The notes under the pieces were generated by a model that was not told the DNA's origin, did no database searches, and saw nothing but the letters and a program-made list of their open reading frames with translations. This document shows positions 22,057 to 34,330 of a DNA stretch of 64,000 nucleotides, in pieces (position 1 is the stretch's first letter; each line of letters begins with the position of its first letter). The DNA comes from Triatoma infestans. Taxonomy: Eukaryota > Arthropoda > Insecta > Hemiptera > Reduviidae. Both the position numbers and the translations under genes were made by a program. Where the stretch lies: contig JAAEAF010000278.1 in NCBI GenBank assembly GCA_011037195.1, forward strand, positions 1 through 64,000, written 5' to 3'.

Positions 22057-22792
22057 GGACGCTTTGGATGGCGCAGGGTTTGACCCTCCTCTCTTTTGAA
22101 TAATAATACAAGTGGTTGGTGTATGTTAATAAAATTGTATTCCTGAATATTTTTTAATTAAACTAAATTAATTGAAAAAAATCTGTATGAATCTAAAAAC
22201 ATTGTAACTAGTGATAAAAAAAAAACTGGAGCATCTAGTTTATTCACTTAGTGCACCTAATTATTGTTAATAAAGTTAGATAGTTTGGAGAAGTTTGTGG
22301 AGAACTGTAATGGCTGCATTATTAATCTTACTTCTTCCACCTAGTATGCAACAATATTCACCTTGTTGAACAATATTTCTATCAATTTTAATTTTAACAT
22401 ATTTTATCTTGTAGGTAATACTAATCAATAAATTTAATTAAGAAGAAATATTGCACATTGTAAAAAAGAAGATAGACAGTAGATAAGTGAAAAAATTTAT
22501 CATTATTTGGTTTTAAGATCTGGTTGGTTGTTTTGGAAACAAGAAGTTTTGCGGACATTATGGTGGTGGTGAAGTAAAACTATACTTAAACAACTTTACT
22601 TCTAATTTTGTTCTACTTTCCTTGACGTAACTAAATATAACCTACTAACTGTAACAACTTTTTTTAACTTAAACATATGTTTTCAAACTTAAAAGTCACT
22701 ACTATTAATACTGAAAACATCACAGATACTTTACTCATTACTTTAAAATATAGTAAATCAACATTTTTTTTTCTTTTTCTTTTACTTTTTTT
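22057..22792. other. No gene or recognised element
   Basis: AT-rich sequence with stops in all frames. A T-rich stretch at 22766-22792 precedes the LINE target site. Confidence 0.5.
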
Positions 22793-22806
22793 GTTCACTG
22801 GAGGAT

Positions 22807-24086
22807 TTTTTTTTATGGAGGGGGAAAATGCCTACGCACAAAGTGTGGGGGCTTGCACCCACTAACTCCCCCCCTCCCTCACAGGCACTTGTCCACCCCG
22901 GAACTGCTTATGGTACTACTTCGGGGTGGTGCCTCGTAATGCCACTGCGGGCTGCCTCCGGCCTAGCTGGACCCCGACCTCGGGAGGTCGAGGTATCTAC
23001 TCATTTCGCCTATCTTCATCCGCAGGACCGTCCGGACAAAGGTAACCACCCAGTCCCAACGAGCATGGCTCTCACCACCGTCTCCGGGGAGATCCTCCCG
23101 ATTTCCGCTTCCAATCTCCGCCGTTCTCGATCTCATCTGCCGCACCTAAAAAAGGTATGGAAAGCATCGTTTCTCTCTTTATCTCCGTAGATGCACGACG
23201 GGTCTCCCACATTCCACACCCTCCACAGGTCCTGTAAGAATTTGGGTGGGGAAGTAGTCGACCTCGCCATGCCGCCTACTTACCTATTCCGACAGGCTGG
23301 GGATAAGCTTCGCGGTCCACCTACCGCGGTGCTCATTCCTCCAACGCTCCTGCCACCTTTGCAGTGTGGCCCGTCTGGCCCCCAGCCTGGCATCTGCTTC
23401 GACTGGCTCTCCCTTCCTCTTCCAAACCTCCTGCCTCTCCTTGGTCTGAAGGTCAATCGGGATCACCCCTGCGATCACCAGGACAGCCGGCTCAGATACC
23501 GTCCGGTACGCGCTGGCTATCCTAAGCGCCCTCCTCCTTTGTACCGCGGCCACATGTCTCCGGTGTCTCGCCTTTCTAAGAGCGCTAGCCCAGATCTCAC
23601 ATCCATACAGGAGGACGGCGTCCGCGACAGACATGAGGAGCCGGCGTCTGCTGGCCCTCGGTCCTCCCAAGTTCGCCATCAACCTGCTCAGACTCATAAC
23701 CACCTTCGCCGCTTTCTCCGAAGAGCGCCGCACCTGCTCCCAAAACGTCAGTTTTGCATCTAAGTACTTGACGGAGCTTTCAGGTTTCAGCGATCTGCCG
23801 TCTATCCCCAGGTCCCAGGCACCTGGGAGCCGACATCTGGTAAGCAGCACTACCTCTGTCTTGTCTGGGGCCAAGCTCAGACCATGTTTGTCTAGCCAGG
23901 CCGTCACGCGCCTCATCACCTGTTGGAGCCTAATATGCGCCACCTCATGGTCCCTAGCTATCACCACCGCGGCGATGTCATCCGATACCCCACCAAAAAA
24001 GAGTCCTCCGGCATATCCATGCGCAGGATGCCGTCGTAAGCCACATTCCATAGATCAGGTCCCAAAATAAAGCCTTGAGCCGCCCC
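22807..24086 (-). mobile_element. R1-like non-LTR retrotransposon, 5'-truncated, with target duplication
   Basis: The segment is strikingly GC-rich compared with its flanks. GTTCACTGGAGGAT occurs at 22793-22806 and 24087-24100, a 14-bp target duplication. The T run at 22805-22814 on the plus strand is the A-rich 3' tail. The element keeps the second half of the reverse transcriptase, the C-terminal zinc-knuckle region and the 3' UTR; everything upstream was lost at insertion. Confidence 0.9.
22963..24086 (-). pseudogene. R1-clade reverse transcriptase C-terminal half
   Basis: Reverse transcriptases of this clade copy element RNA at a nicked target. From the right, the minus strand reads AAQGFILGPDLWNVAYDGIL, the usual PQGS.LGP.LWN motif. 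It then reaches the catalytic Y-A-D-D box near 23970, where one base is missing so YADD is split across frames. The 255-codon open frame (23284-24051) then carries DDIAAVVIARD, LAPDKTEVVLLT, LLYGCEIWA and RALRIASAYRTVS. Left of 23284 a stop in SLSE-stop-VSRRHGEVD, a frameshift, and a W-to-stop in HTFFRCGR break the zinc-knuckle domain. Its own start lies in the lost 5' part, so the ATG of the open frame is not meaningful. Confidence 0.88.
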
Positions 24087-24100
24087 GTTCACTGGAGGAT

Positions 24101-24394
24101 ACTGGAATGATTAATTAACTAATCACTTGAGTCTCCCTATCCATTCAAACATCATCCTGTAAGCATTGAAACTGAGTCAGTTAAAGATCTCTCTGCTGAT
24201 TTAAAAGTTAACTAAGTTTAACAGCGTATTCAAGTTGAAGAAGAAAGAATAATTATATTTCTGAAATATTAATATACCTTAATGAATACTAAAAAGAGCA
24301 TAAAATAACGCCCTTTACTGAAAGCTGTAAAAACAAACATACTATTTATTTAATAAATAGACGAATTACTCCATATAACTCTGAAGATATTTAC
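24101..24394. other. No gene or recognised element
   Basis: AT-rich unique sequence right of the LINE target duplication. Confidence 0.5.
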
Positions 24395-25195
24395 TTACGC
24401 CTAGTAAGAGGAACTATCGGGATCATGCCAGATTTTTGAAATTGAGTTTTCACCGGAAATACCAATGTTTTGGGTTTCCCTCAATACGAAAAAGATGTTT
24501 CATCGAATGGTCTGAATGTTTGGGTCTCTTCTTAACAGAATATCTCAAATACGAAAAGTCGCAGGAAACTTAATGGTATTCCGTTTAAATACTATCTTTT
24601 CAGTTTCGCGAATACGGCTTCAGCAAAAATCTTTAAACTTCATACAGTTTCTACATAATAAACAATTTATTTTTTGGGAATAGTAGCGTTGTGCTCTTTA
24701 CTTGAAAGTACTATTTCTGTATAATATGTGGTTTTCCACCTACACAATATTACTCGTACATATTTGAAGCATTGATAGAATTCCAAATTCAAAGAAAATT
24801 CATCAACCGAAAGTGCGATTTTACAGAATAGGTTTTTGAGTATTTTTTTTTTTGGAATTTTCTCCAAAGCAATTACGATTTTCTTTAATCTTGGAATACT
24901 TGCTGCACAGATAGAACCATACCACTTTTATTTGAAACATTTTTCTGAAAAAATTTGATTTTATTGAGGTATCGCAGGTCTGTCAGTTTGTTTAAATTTA
25001 AATGTTCACAAGTTTTCTTGATGTTAACCTAGAGCGCTCCACATAAAGCCGCTCAGGTATACAAGTAAATCCCTACCATTATGTTTATGGTCAACCAAAT
25101 TAAACATTGTAACTGTGCAATTTTAGAGAAAATTTCTTGGTTAATTGTATTAATTAGAGTAGGAGAAGGTCGTATGAGTGTTTCATTCCTGATTT
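24395..25195 (+). repeat. Repeat family H, near full-length copy
   Basis: Left end TTACTTACGCCTAGTAAGAG then GAACTATCGGGATCATGCC. ATTTTCACCGGAAATACC is at 24442. The second half starts near 24780 with AAAATTCATCAACCGAAAG, and the right end AGAGTAGGAGAAGGTCG plus GAGTGTTTCATTCC lies at 25157-25187. The GT tract is absent. Confidence 0.8.
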
Positions 25196-26135
25196 TTTTC
25201 CTAATAAATCCAACAGCTTTTGTATTATTATTAAATTATCCACTCATCGACATTATACTAATATCTATCGCCTCCAAATATATTAAGATTTAAATTCAAT
25301 GTCCCACAATATATTTGTAATAAAATCATTCTGATTTAAAATCATTTTTATGTGCAAGATTATTATCACACGATTCAAAAAATCCCATTCTCTCTTCTAT
25401 CCACTCATCGATCAAACAGATTAGCTCGTTTTATCTTCTCTCTATGTGATAATCTCACTTGCATTCTGAAACCAGTCTTGTTAAAGCTAGCACACATCTG
25501 ACCTATATTACTAGCGATAATGAAATCATTCGTCTTATTTAAACTTGGTCACAATTAGATAACTATTGGACACAAATCCGCCAACTCCAAAGAGGCTATA
25601 GACATAATAATCGATATATTTCACTGCTACGCAACTGCAAAATAATGCCCATCACCATTTCAGTTAACTTCTAAACAGATTATTTTTTTTGTCAATTAGT
25701 GAAAATTAGACTGATAGTTCAAAAGAGTTCAAGGCTAACTTCACACATGCACTGCTTCAGCGTTTAACGTTCTTGACTATAAAACAATTACACCGTTTTT
25801 TGTGTAAAAAAAACAAAACGAAAAACAGAAATTCAGAAAAAGAAAATAGAGAGAATTTTTGATGTATATCAATCTATTTACAGGGAGCAATTAGTAAAAT
25901 GTATTTATCAATTGAAAACTCTTTCATTCAATAAAATGTCCCCAACTAAATTGTTTGTTAAGTTTAGAGTGAGGAAAAACTTTTGCCAACTTTATTATAA
26001 GTTACTCATTTTTATCTCCTACTAAAGGAGAGTTTTCTTTAAAGCGCTAGTATTTTTATCTATAACTATGTCTAATAGTTTGTCCGGTTTATAAAATATG
26101 ATTTTTTTTGGGGGGGTGTTTTTTTTAATTATTGT
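25196..26135. other. No gene or recognised element
   Basis: AT-rich sequence with stops throughout. A G-run (GGGGGGG) near 26112 precedes the next H piece. Confidence 0.45.
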
Positions 26136-26240
26136 TTACGTACTTCCTTTACTGTTTGTAAACGGAAGTATTGCATTTTTGTCAAATTTTAGAAAGAGAG
26201 GTATTTCTGGGTTCGCAACAAAAAAAAATATTTTAAGTGC
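26136..26240 (+). repeat. Repeat family H, left-end relic
   Basis: GTACTTCCTTTACTG then AACGGAAGTATTGCATTTTTG and CAAATTTTAGAAAG match the left-end block with an altered hairpin. Confidence 0.55.
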
Positions 26241-26424
26241 CAAACCTTTGTAAGTTTTGTGTTATGTTTTGTTTTCTATTCTGATGGATTGTTTAAGCAT
26301 AATTAAAGGCGCTTATGTAGCGCTAAGCTGTGATTAGTTATTTTATTTATTTACCTTTCTTTTCTCAACTTTATTGTAATTTTATTATTTCCTTGTCTAT
26401 TTTTTATCGACAAGGTTAGTTAAT

Positions 26425-26885
26425 TAACCGCCAATAAATGAACTTTCAACAAGGCAATTGCTAAAACAATATTGCATCGCGCAATATTATTATTATTATT
26501 AAGATCACTATGTTTTGAATTTATGGTAAGTGAGATCATTTCGGATAGATTAGCTCGCTGTGTAAACAATTCAATTTAATTGTGCATTTCCATTTGATGA
26601 TGTATTTTGTTCTCTCAAAATATCTTCACTGGAAGCTCAATCTGGTTGTTGCTCAATCTAAATGTCCTCCAATTAATGAACTTTTACCAAGACAATTGCT
26701 AAATATTGTTAATTTAGTATACAAAAATGGGTTCACTGGAAATGAGGATAAAATCGAATCTTCGGATTTTCTGGACACCAAAGTTAAATTTCTGGGCATG
26801 ACTTTGGATAATAAGCTAAATTTTTCAGCGCGTGTGGAAGGCCTTCTAAAGAGGCTGAATAGAGTTATTTTTTTTTTTATTTATT
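26425..26885 (+). pseudogene. LINE reverse-transcriptase fragment with an internal duplication
   Basis: The frame at 26582-26887 reads LNLVVAQSKCPP, then SSDFLDTKVKFLGMTLDNKL, then NFSARVEGLLKRLNRVIF. The K.LG.T.D..L motif is the end of the fingers/palm region of Jockey-type LINEs, where a Leu-Gly pair precedes helices of the thumb. The flanks have no catalytic YADD box. A 43-bp segment at 26428-26470 recurs with changes at 26667-26708, within the same fragment. Confidence 0.6.
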
Positions 26886-27329
26886 AGAAAATAAAAGGAA
26901 GAAATCATCCGAGAACAGTAAAAAATGGTTTATTACGTGATGTTCTACTAATGTCATAAACTATAAAATATATTTTGGAGGTCCCCTAGTGAAGCGAAGG
27001 AGATCCTACGATCGCTACGACCAGCGTTTCAAGACCTTCAGATATAGATAGTGCCAGCTTTGCTTGCCTACAGCTGCCTAATTATAGTACCAAACGGATC
27101 ATCCGCCAACAATAAGCAAAGTATCATAGTTTCCGAAACATTCCGCATGCAAACTTTTCAATAAACTTTCAGAAAAAATATAGAGAAATTAATAAATAAT
27201 AGCATTATATAACCATTGAGGAATTTCTGTATTCATTCTTTATTTGATGTCCAGTTTTGTTGACGTTGTCCTTTACACACACTGTATGTTTATGACCGTT
27301 AGAATTATTAGTTATCACGGAGAAACACG
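26886..27329. other. No gene or recognised element
   Basis: A slightly GC-richer block at 26980-27110 has short frames only. Confidence 0.45.
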
Positions 27330-27760
27330 AAGGTTATCTTCAAAATTCTTTAAACCGGAAGTGTAACTTTACTGTTGTTTTATTCCTTCAGTTTTTCCAA
27401 CTACAATTGCAATGATTGCAGCAAGAGAAAGGCGTGTGATTGTTTCACACCACAGAAAAATTGTAGAAAACTTTTTAAGTTTTACTTTTACTCTACTTGG
27501 AAATCACATAAATTAGGTAAATTAATAGTTTTTGGTTTTTCTTTATAACAATTTTTTCCAAAAAAGTTTTCTTAAAACTTAAGTATACTTTACTTTACTG
27601 CAAATATTTATTATACTAATATTTTTAATTTATACATTTTCCTGGGGAAACTTTCTTTTAGCGGTAATCTGGGAAAACTGGTACTTTAGGTTTGTGTCTT
27701 TAAAGTACTATATATTTTTTATATATAAGAGTTATATTTGTTATATTTAAGCAACAATTT
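27330..27760 (+). repeat. Repeat family H, pieces with right-end stem-loop
   Basis: TTTAAACCGGAAGTGTAAC lies at 27349, and the right end GCAAGAGAAAGGCGTGTG then ATTGTTTCACACCACAG at 27420-27456. Body phrases resume near 27540 (TTTTTCCAAAAAAG, TTTCCTGGGGAAAC). Confidence 0.65.
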
Positions 27761-29008
27761 TTCTTAGTTGGTTTACCACAGAGTGGTGTTCTTTTTATGT
27801 AAATTTTAGGTTTACCTTGGTTTTCTTTTATGTACGCAGTATCTAGTGCTCCTTTTATAGGTATATATGTTACCTATAATTTACTGTGTAATAATAATTT
27901 TATAGAGATATAGGTCAACATTGAAATTTACCTTTAGTTTTTGAGGCTACATCGGTTGGGCAGGATATTTTATATTTATTTCATATATACATTTGTTATA
28001 TATATATATTGAGAGAAAGAGCGAGAGAGAGAGAAAATAGAGAGAGATGACTACATAGTGATCGATCTTACCGAGAATGAGAGAGTACAGACAGTAAGAG
28101 AGAGTGAGAGAGAGGCGCAGAGAAAGATATATGATGGTAGTCAGTGGGGCTGGGTAGTGGATGAAAAACCAGGTCAAACTTTTCCTTGGTGTTCTCCAGT
28201 AGAGAGAAGGAAAAACTGTAGTTCGTATTACAGGAGCATGCGCCGGCCACACCCACAGGAGCCCATTGGCCCCCCGGACATACGTGCCCACACGAGCATT
28301 ATACATACACACAAACATACTGATATGTATATATATATATATAAAACACATACACACCCACACACATACACATATGACATGAGAAAATTGAGAATTCAGA
28401 AGGCTGGACTGTATATAGTTTTTCTCCGGCAATACGAATTGGAAAAAAATAAAATCGAAAACATCCTCTGCTCTGTCGCTCACATATATAGATACTTTGG
28501 TCTACCCTCTCCGTACCCATCAAAAAAATATCTCCCTGAATTCTATAGATACAATGTCTATTATAGGTGGAGGGGAGAAAGAGTGAATGAATTCAAAGCC
28601 GCCTCCGCCGGGTAAATTTCATAGCATCAATTCCCCCAGAAAATTTTTGTTCCTATAATTAAATTTAATTTCGGTGGATTTTATGCCTGGCACCATAAAT
28701 AGTGGACACATCTCAGAAGGCCCTGGCTATCGAAGGTTTAGAAAACAAATCTCGAGGAGTCTGTTGTCCAACTTTTTCATTACTCCATTAACAATCACGA
28801 CCTTAAACCTCGCTTTGTATGTTTTCTAAAATTTCCTTTGACATTTACCTAATGTTCGGTCTTTTGACAAGATCAAGTATATGGGGCTTTTACATTTTTT
28901 TATTTTTTCTTAAGCAATTTCACTCCAGTATGTAGTTAGCTGCTTCGGGATTTATAGTTACTATTTACATCCGATTTTTTCCCAACAGCACTCATATCAA
29001 GGACTTAT
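27761..29008. other. No confirmed gene; TA, GA and CA microsatellites
   Basis: TA and GA tracts lie at 27990-28045, and TA/CA tracts at 28324-28372. Long open frames occur on both strands at 27947-28615 (178 and 185 codons) but they run through the microsatellites, carry Tyr/Ile and His/Thr repeats, and show no domain. I treat them as non-coding. Confidence 0.4.
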
Positions 29009-29617
29009 TTAAAGTTTTGAATAGCTGTTGTCATCAACATACGATGTCAGTCGAGGAAATAAGTAGTGGAAAGACACAAACACTTTGCAGTTCCAAATCC
29101 GTTTGATTTCTTCTGAGAGGTATTCATACTTCCTGACCTTTTTTCTCTCTCTCGTGCTCATGAATCTATGCGTGTTTGGTATAGAAATGCCAATTAAATA
29201 GGCGGATTTATCACTCTTTTTTATACAGCACGATGTCCGGTCTACTGCAATGGACTGTTTTATCTTGAGCACTATCCTGTCATAGTACAACCTGATGTCA
29301 CTTGACACCAGTGCAAGACACGGATCCTACTTATAGGATTGTAACTTTTCTTTCAGAAGTTTGTATCTCATTGCAATATCTGATCGATTATTTTAGCAAC
29401 GCTTATGTCAATATAAATATTCTCTTTGAGTCAAAGCTCCTACCTCATGCTGGATTGTTTCCGGCTTCGCGTGGCATTTGCGGCACTTGTCATCCTCTTC
29501 AGATCCATCTTGCATTATCCTTTGGACAGTTTTTGCGTGAATCATCAAGTCTTGGATCGCTATCATGAATCCCTCGATTTCTGATAATAAATCACCATGA
29601 GAGAGGTGTGCGTTCAA
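29009..29617 (-). pseudogene. R2-type LINE C-terminal fragment (zinc knuckle and degenerate nuclease)
   Basis: From the right, LLSEIEGFMIAIQDLMIHAK is followed by CRKCHAKPETIQH, the start of a CCHC knuckle whose last Cys is lost. In another frame come IRLYYDRIVLK, then AYLIGISIPNTH, then SEEIKRIWNCKV. This order is that of R2/R4-clade elements, where the knuckle precedes a restriction-like endonuclease that nicks the target. The nuclease signature (PD...D) is not intact, with Gly where an Asp is expected in YLIDIAIP. At least one frameshift separates the two parts. Confidence 0.7.
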
Positions 29618-30092
29618 CCGTTATCATAATTGTTATTGCTGTTATTATTATTGTTGTAAAGTTAGTTTAGTTTTCGTCACTGGTGCTGCTACCGTCAAAC
29701 TCACGATGCTCTCTCCTGACCTGTGATCTCTTGTTGTTTTCGCCTATATTTGAATTCTCACTCTTCGGACAGATTCATTATTATTATTAGCAAAATTATT
29801 AATGTACTAATCTTTTCAAACGATTGTCTTCTGTAATTGGCGGACTTCTATGGTGTCGCAGCCCATCACTGATCTCCTCCCTACTTATGCTTTCGTGACT
29901 ATCTTTTTATTTTTTTGATCCTCGAAGACTGAATTTTTTATACGTGGTGGATATTTCTTACCCACCAAAGTTTTTATTCACTAATTTGAGATAAAATAAA
30001 TCTTTAAAATATCCCTTTAAAATAACTTTGGAAAGTAAAATAAAAAACTAGTCTAATTCCGAGTTGTTTCCATAGAAACGAGTGCTTTAAAA
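29618..30092. other. No gene or recognised element
   Basis: AT-rich with ATT-like runs near 29640 and 29778. No ends or motifs beyond those. Confidence 0.45.
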
Positions 30093-30700
30093 CAGGGGTG
30101 TCAAACTCATGGCCCACGCGATTTTTTGTGGCCCGCAAAGCGTTCAAATAAAATCGGCTACTAATAATAGTTGCTATGCTTAAAGCGCTAGATTGGTACT
30201 TTTTTTACGAACTTTGCAACCGTACAATTGATCTATACTTTCTTTTCGGCAAGTTTTGTATAAAAATTGACTTTTTCAAAAACCATTAAAAAAAAAAAAA
30301 GTTTTGATCTATTTCTTAAATGTGGGCAGTTGAAAACACAAAATCATTACTGCGCTTTTGCACAATACAATTGAAGCAATTATAAAAGAATTTGATAGGC
30401 GCTTTTTAAGATTTCAAAATGGCCGAAAAACGTCTGCTTCGATAAAACTGGAAGTCATTGGTTTCCAAAATGATTTAATTTTGAGTAAAAATATCCAGCA
30501 ATAAAAAAGTTTGCTGCACAAATTTTACGCCTTTTCGGGAGTACGTATTCATGTGAACAACAATGGTTTTCGTGCATGAAAATAAACAAAGCAATTTACA
30601 GATCAAGATTACCTGAAAAACATATTTCTGCCATTATGAACACTGATTATTCTCTGTCATTAAATCCAAATATTGGAAATAAGTAGGCAGCAAACGCTAC
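30093..30700 (+). mobile_element. hAT (Charlie-like) transposon remnant
   Basis: CAGGGGTGTCAAACTCATGG at 30093 is the classic terminal inverted repeat of Charlie-type hAT elements. The interior reads AIIKEFDRRF near 30370, and the end reads CEQQWFSCMKINKAIYRSRL then EKHISAIM. The second part is the C-terminal hATC dimerisation domain, where a Cys-Glu pair and Phe-Ser precede K...RSRL. A matching right-end repeat and the 8-bp target duplication are not found. Stops and frame changes are frequent, and most of the catalytic domain is missing. Confidence 0.7.
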
Positions 30701-30798
30701 AAATGTTCCATTGAAAAATTTAATTTTATAAAAATGCGTTGAAACAAATCTAGGAATAAATAAAATAATTATACATTATTAAACTAAAATGGAATTTC

Positions 30799-31065
30799 TG
30801 GCATTTTACCCGTCTTAGCTTGCATTTTTTCTATTCCTTACCGGTTTCGGAATTTCATCCATCGTCAGAGGTCATACAATCACCAAGCCAACAACAAGTG
30901 CAGTGTGTAACAGAAACATTGCTTGAAGTGAACTTCTACACGAACTTCATAAATTTACTCTGGCGATGGATGAAAATCCGAAGGGGCCAGGAATGAAAGA
31001 AATTTGTTTGCTACGACGGATAAAATACCAGTTGTTATCAAGCATTGTGGACCCATCCACACTTA
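30799..31065. mobile_element. Penelope terminal-repeat inverted pair, no coding interior
   Basis: Left arm at 30799-30871 and right arm at 30957-31032 are inverted copies over about 73 bp. Both include the CCATCGTCAGAG or CTCTGGCGATGG block and the block around TATTTTATCCGTCGTAG. The loop between is about 85 bp. Outside the right arm, GCATTGTGGACCCATCCACA matches the outer edge of the larger element at 35230. Confidence 0.7.
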
Positions 31066-31654
31066 TTTAATAAAATGTAATTATTTGTATTCTATTGATT
31101 CATTTTTTTTTTAATTCATTTATTTATTTTGCAACTGCATACAATGTACAACAAGCAAAAGTGGTGAGAGCGTAATTTGTGTGCTTGAGAGGTATGAACG
31201 AAGAGTGATGGAAGCCGTTAGTTTGCCATACCCTAGAAGGTCTGCGTTATACGTTAAGATGATCGCGTGACCAGCGCCGCTTCAGTCTCCAACTAGGATT
31301 GTTGGGAAGTGTTCTGGTGGACATATTTTGGATCAGAGGTTTGGATATGGTGACAATTTAGTTTGGAATGGAATTTTGTGTAGCGAAATTGAGCTAGCTC
31401 TTAGATGAATAGAATGATAAGGTCGGAGTGAATTGTATGACGTTGACTCGCATTAAAATTTATAATTTATGCATTTAGTTGCATAATTTCTTTTAATCGG
31501 GAATCCTACATTCCTAAATCCTTAAAATATATTATGTAATTTTTACTAGTCATCAACTGACTCATAGCTTACTTCAATTTGACATTACTGCTTTAAATAA
31601 TTGAATAATTAATAAATTTTACAATTTAATATAATTATAGGGAACTAGCATTGT
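31066..31654. other. No gene or recognised element
   Basis: A GC-moderate block at 31150-31430 gives no similarity I recognise. Confidence 0.4.
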
Positions 31655-31810
31655 GCCGTTAGATTTTCTCTTCCTACGAGCTCTTATAGCCCACTGTCTG
31701 GTGATGGACAGTGTTCTCTACAACGAGGGAACACTGACCGCAGGTCGCTAGTGAACTAGGTGGCTCCGGGGGCCAATGAGGGTTGACATGGCTTAAACTA
31801 AAAAAAAATT
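31655..31810 (+). mobile_element. tRNA-derived SINE (family S), 5'-truncated copy
   Basis: The body starts at GTGCCGTTAGATTTTCTC, continues through CACTGTCTGGTGATGG and ACAGTGTTCTCTACAACG, then GAGGGAACACTGACC. It ends near GGCTTAAACTAAAAAAAAA. The tRNA head is absent. No clear target duplication. Confidence 0.8.
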
Positions 31811-34099
31811 AACATACATACGTAAGATAATTTTTTATTACGATTTCGCTTCTCTACTTTGTATTCTCAGAATGAAAAAGGTTCCTTCCCCAAATCATAG
31901 ATGGCAATTTTCATCAAAGACTATGAATATTTGTTGTGGTGGTGAATATTTTGAGTATGAATATTTTAAGACACACGTACTATGTGAATCAGCAAATAGA
32001 AATTTAAACATTTTTTATTTAATTCTACATTTTTAAATTTAAATCACACTCGAATTAGATTTATTCTACTTTTTGGTTCTCGTCTGAGATATATTTTATG
32101 CTGCTTCGTGAATCTTTCATTTTTACTTTTTCGTGTTAGAATTTTAGGGAGAGATGCGGTCATAAGCTTCTATCTACAAGTATCGTTAGAACAATTTCGT
32201 TTTTTATGATTCCAATACTATTTTAAAAAGCTAGACAATTATAAAATGTGTTAAATTCTAGGTTTTTATAGTCCACTCTAGTCTTTTTAATTTTGTACTC
32301 GGAAGAACCTCAATCAAGAGAAGTTCAATTTTATTTTTTTTAATCATTCTCGAATGTGCTCTCACAATTTTTAGCATTATAAAAATTACAAATTTATAAT
32401 TATTCACATGATGTTTTTTATTGTTTTTCATAAATGATTTTTTTCTCGGCAATCAATATGTTCAAATATGCCAAGGAAATCCACATTAATAAATGCCAAG
32501 GAAAAGAAAAATAAAACAAAAAATTGGAAGTGATAAAATCTAATGCAATGGCAGGATAAGTTTTAAAGGGTTTAATATCAAATTTTGAAATTTATAAGCG
32601 ATTAATTTTCCAATATTGTCTTAGTTTTCATCCAAATTTATAGTAAGTTTAACGAAATCTCTTATTTAACTGAAAAAAAACAACGTGAAATTCCTTTTCA
32701 CAAATTCTGGATTTGTTTTAACTCATTAAAAAAAAATCATGTACATCGCAGACAAATTGATTAATTATCAAAATATGAATTAAAATTACGATATAATGAA
32801 ATATGTGCGGGTTTTCGTCGGCTGCAAAATTTATTATAAATTATTTACAATATTTATAGATTATTTATAATTTTTATTATTATAGATTATTTACAATATT
32901 TATAGATTATTTATAATTTCTTACTTCAGTTTCTGAGCGTGTTTTTTGCGGACAAATGTTTTTGATTTTCCTTTTTTGGAAAAATTGACTAGGGAGCAAT
33001 TAAAGTTTGAGTTTTCACAAATTTTAGAGAGAAATATTATTTGATTATACCCGCCCCTCATACAACCTCTACTTCATTCAGTTTGTCTCTGACCAGATTC
33101 CCATTTTAGTCAGAACAAAGAAAGTAGAAAATAAATGTAGAGAGCTATTGGATTCTTCCTACTGATTGAGAGGATAATAAAAAACTAATTCAAAAAAAGT
33201 TTCAAATATGATAGAAACAGCCATCATTAAATTTGTGAACAAAATATCGCAGATATTTGTTTGATCTAATTAAGACTTTGCTAAAATATTTAATCATGTT
33301 CACATGATATTTTAACGATTTGGATAATATTGTTCTATTGGTAATGATACTGTTGGCAAAGAAGAAGGAATGGATGCAGTTTTACATTCTTTAACGATTA
33401 TTTATCAAACCAGTGAATTCGTTCATTAATCTTTGGAAAACGGGCGACAAAATTTCGATTGTTTTGAGGATTCTGAATTGTTTTTACTTCCAGAAGCATT
33501 TCAAACGATAACGTGCAATTTCTTAACCTGTACTTAGACAAAAACCGAGGATTCCTATCTGGAATCACCCATATTCGACTCAAGCGACAAGAACTTAGTA
33601 TGCATTAACAAAGCATCAAATTAAAACGCATCAAATTTTCTAGCATATAAACAAAAAACAGCTCCAGTATAAGAACTCCTGTTTCTGCTCCATTTTATGC
33701 CAGCTCACATACCACACTCTCCTAAAAATCCTATTTGCACTTGTTTCTTTTCATTATACTAAATTCCATTCCAAACTGACAAAACAATCGATTCGGTGTT
33801 CTACAATTTGTCCTAAATTTATTTTTATTAAGCATTGTAAAATAAATAGACATAACAGGTGTTTGGCAGACAGGTTCTTGTTTATGTCTTTGAAACAATT
33901 CAAAAAGTTACGTTCAAAAATAAATATTAATTACAAACATAAATTCAGAAAGAGAAAAAAAACCTAAAAGAAAGACTTTTGTTAATAACAACTAATTTTT
34001 ATGCATAAGAAAAGTAAAATGCTTTCATCGGTACGATAAAGTAATATCGTGAAGTAACAAAATAAACATCACTCACTATATTATGTAATATAGTCCACA
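31811..34099. other. No gene; very AT-rich with a short tandem duplication
   Basis: An AT-rich segment with stops in all frames. A unit containing ATTATTTACAATATTTATAG is duplicated at 32837-32870 and 32886-32919. The 61-codon minus frame at 33398-33583 has no recognised similarity. Confidence 0.4.
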
Positions 34100-34330
34100 A
34101 GGTGCATGAGAACTAAAGATTCTCAACACTCCAACACTTCTCTAAACTTTATTACGTTAACAATAAAAAAATAAATTGGATTTAGAATAACTGCCATATC
34201 AGGCGGATAACTTATTAAATATTTTTCTTCTAAAATATGTGACAAATCATTAACCACACTACCACACAATGGGCAACCTTCATCTGTACTCCATGTGTGT
34301 GTGTAGTTTGCAGTTTTCTTATAGTAGATT
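34100..34330 (-). pseudogene. LINE C-terminal zinc-knuckle fragment
   Basis: The minus-strand frame reads TDEGCPLCGSVVNDLSHILE then KYLISYPP, then VIKFREVLES. The C-P-L-C and later His positions match the C-terminal knuckle found in Jockey/R1-type LINE proteins (C..C....E...H.L..C). The final Cys is not present. Edges cannot be fixed. Confidence 0.45.

Noticed and set aside
28058..28615. 185-codon plus-strand frame, long for this window
   Set aside because: It passes through GA, TA and CA microsatellites, an equally long frame lies on the other strand, and no domain is visible.
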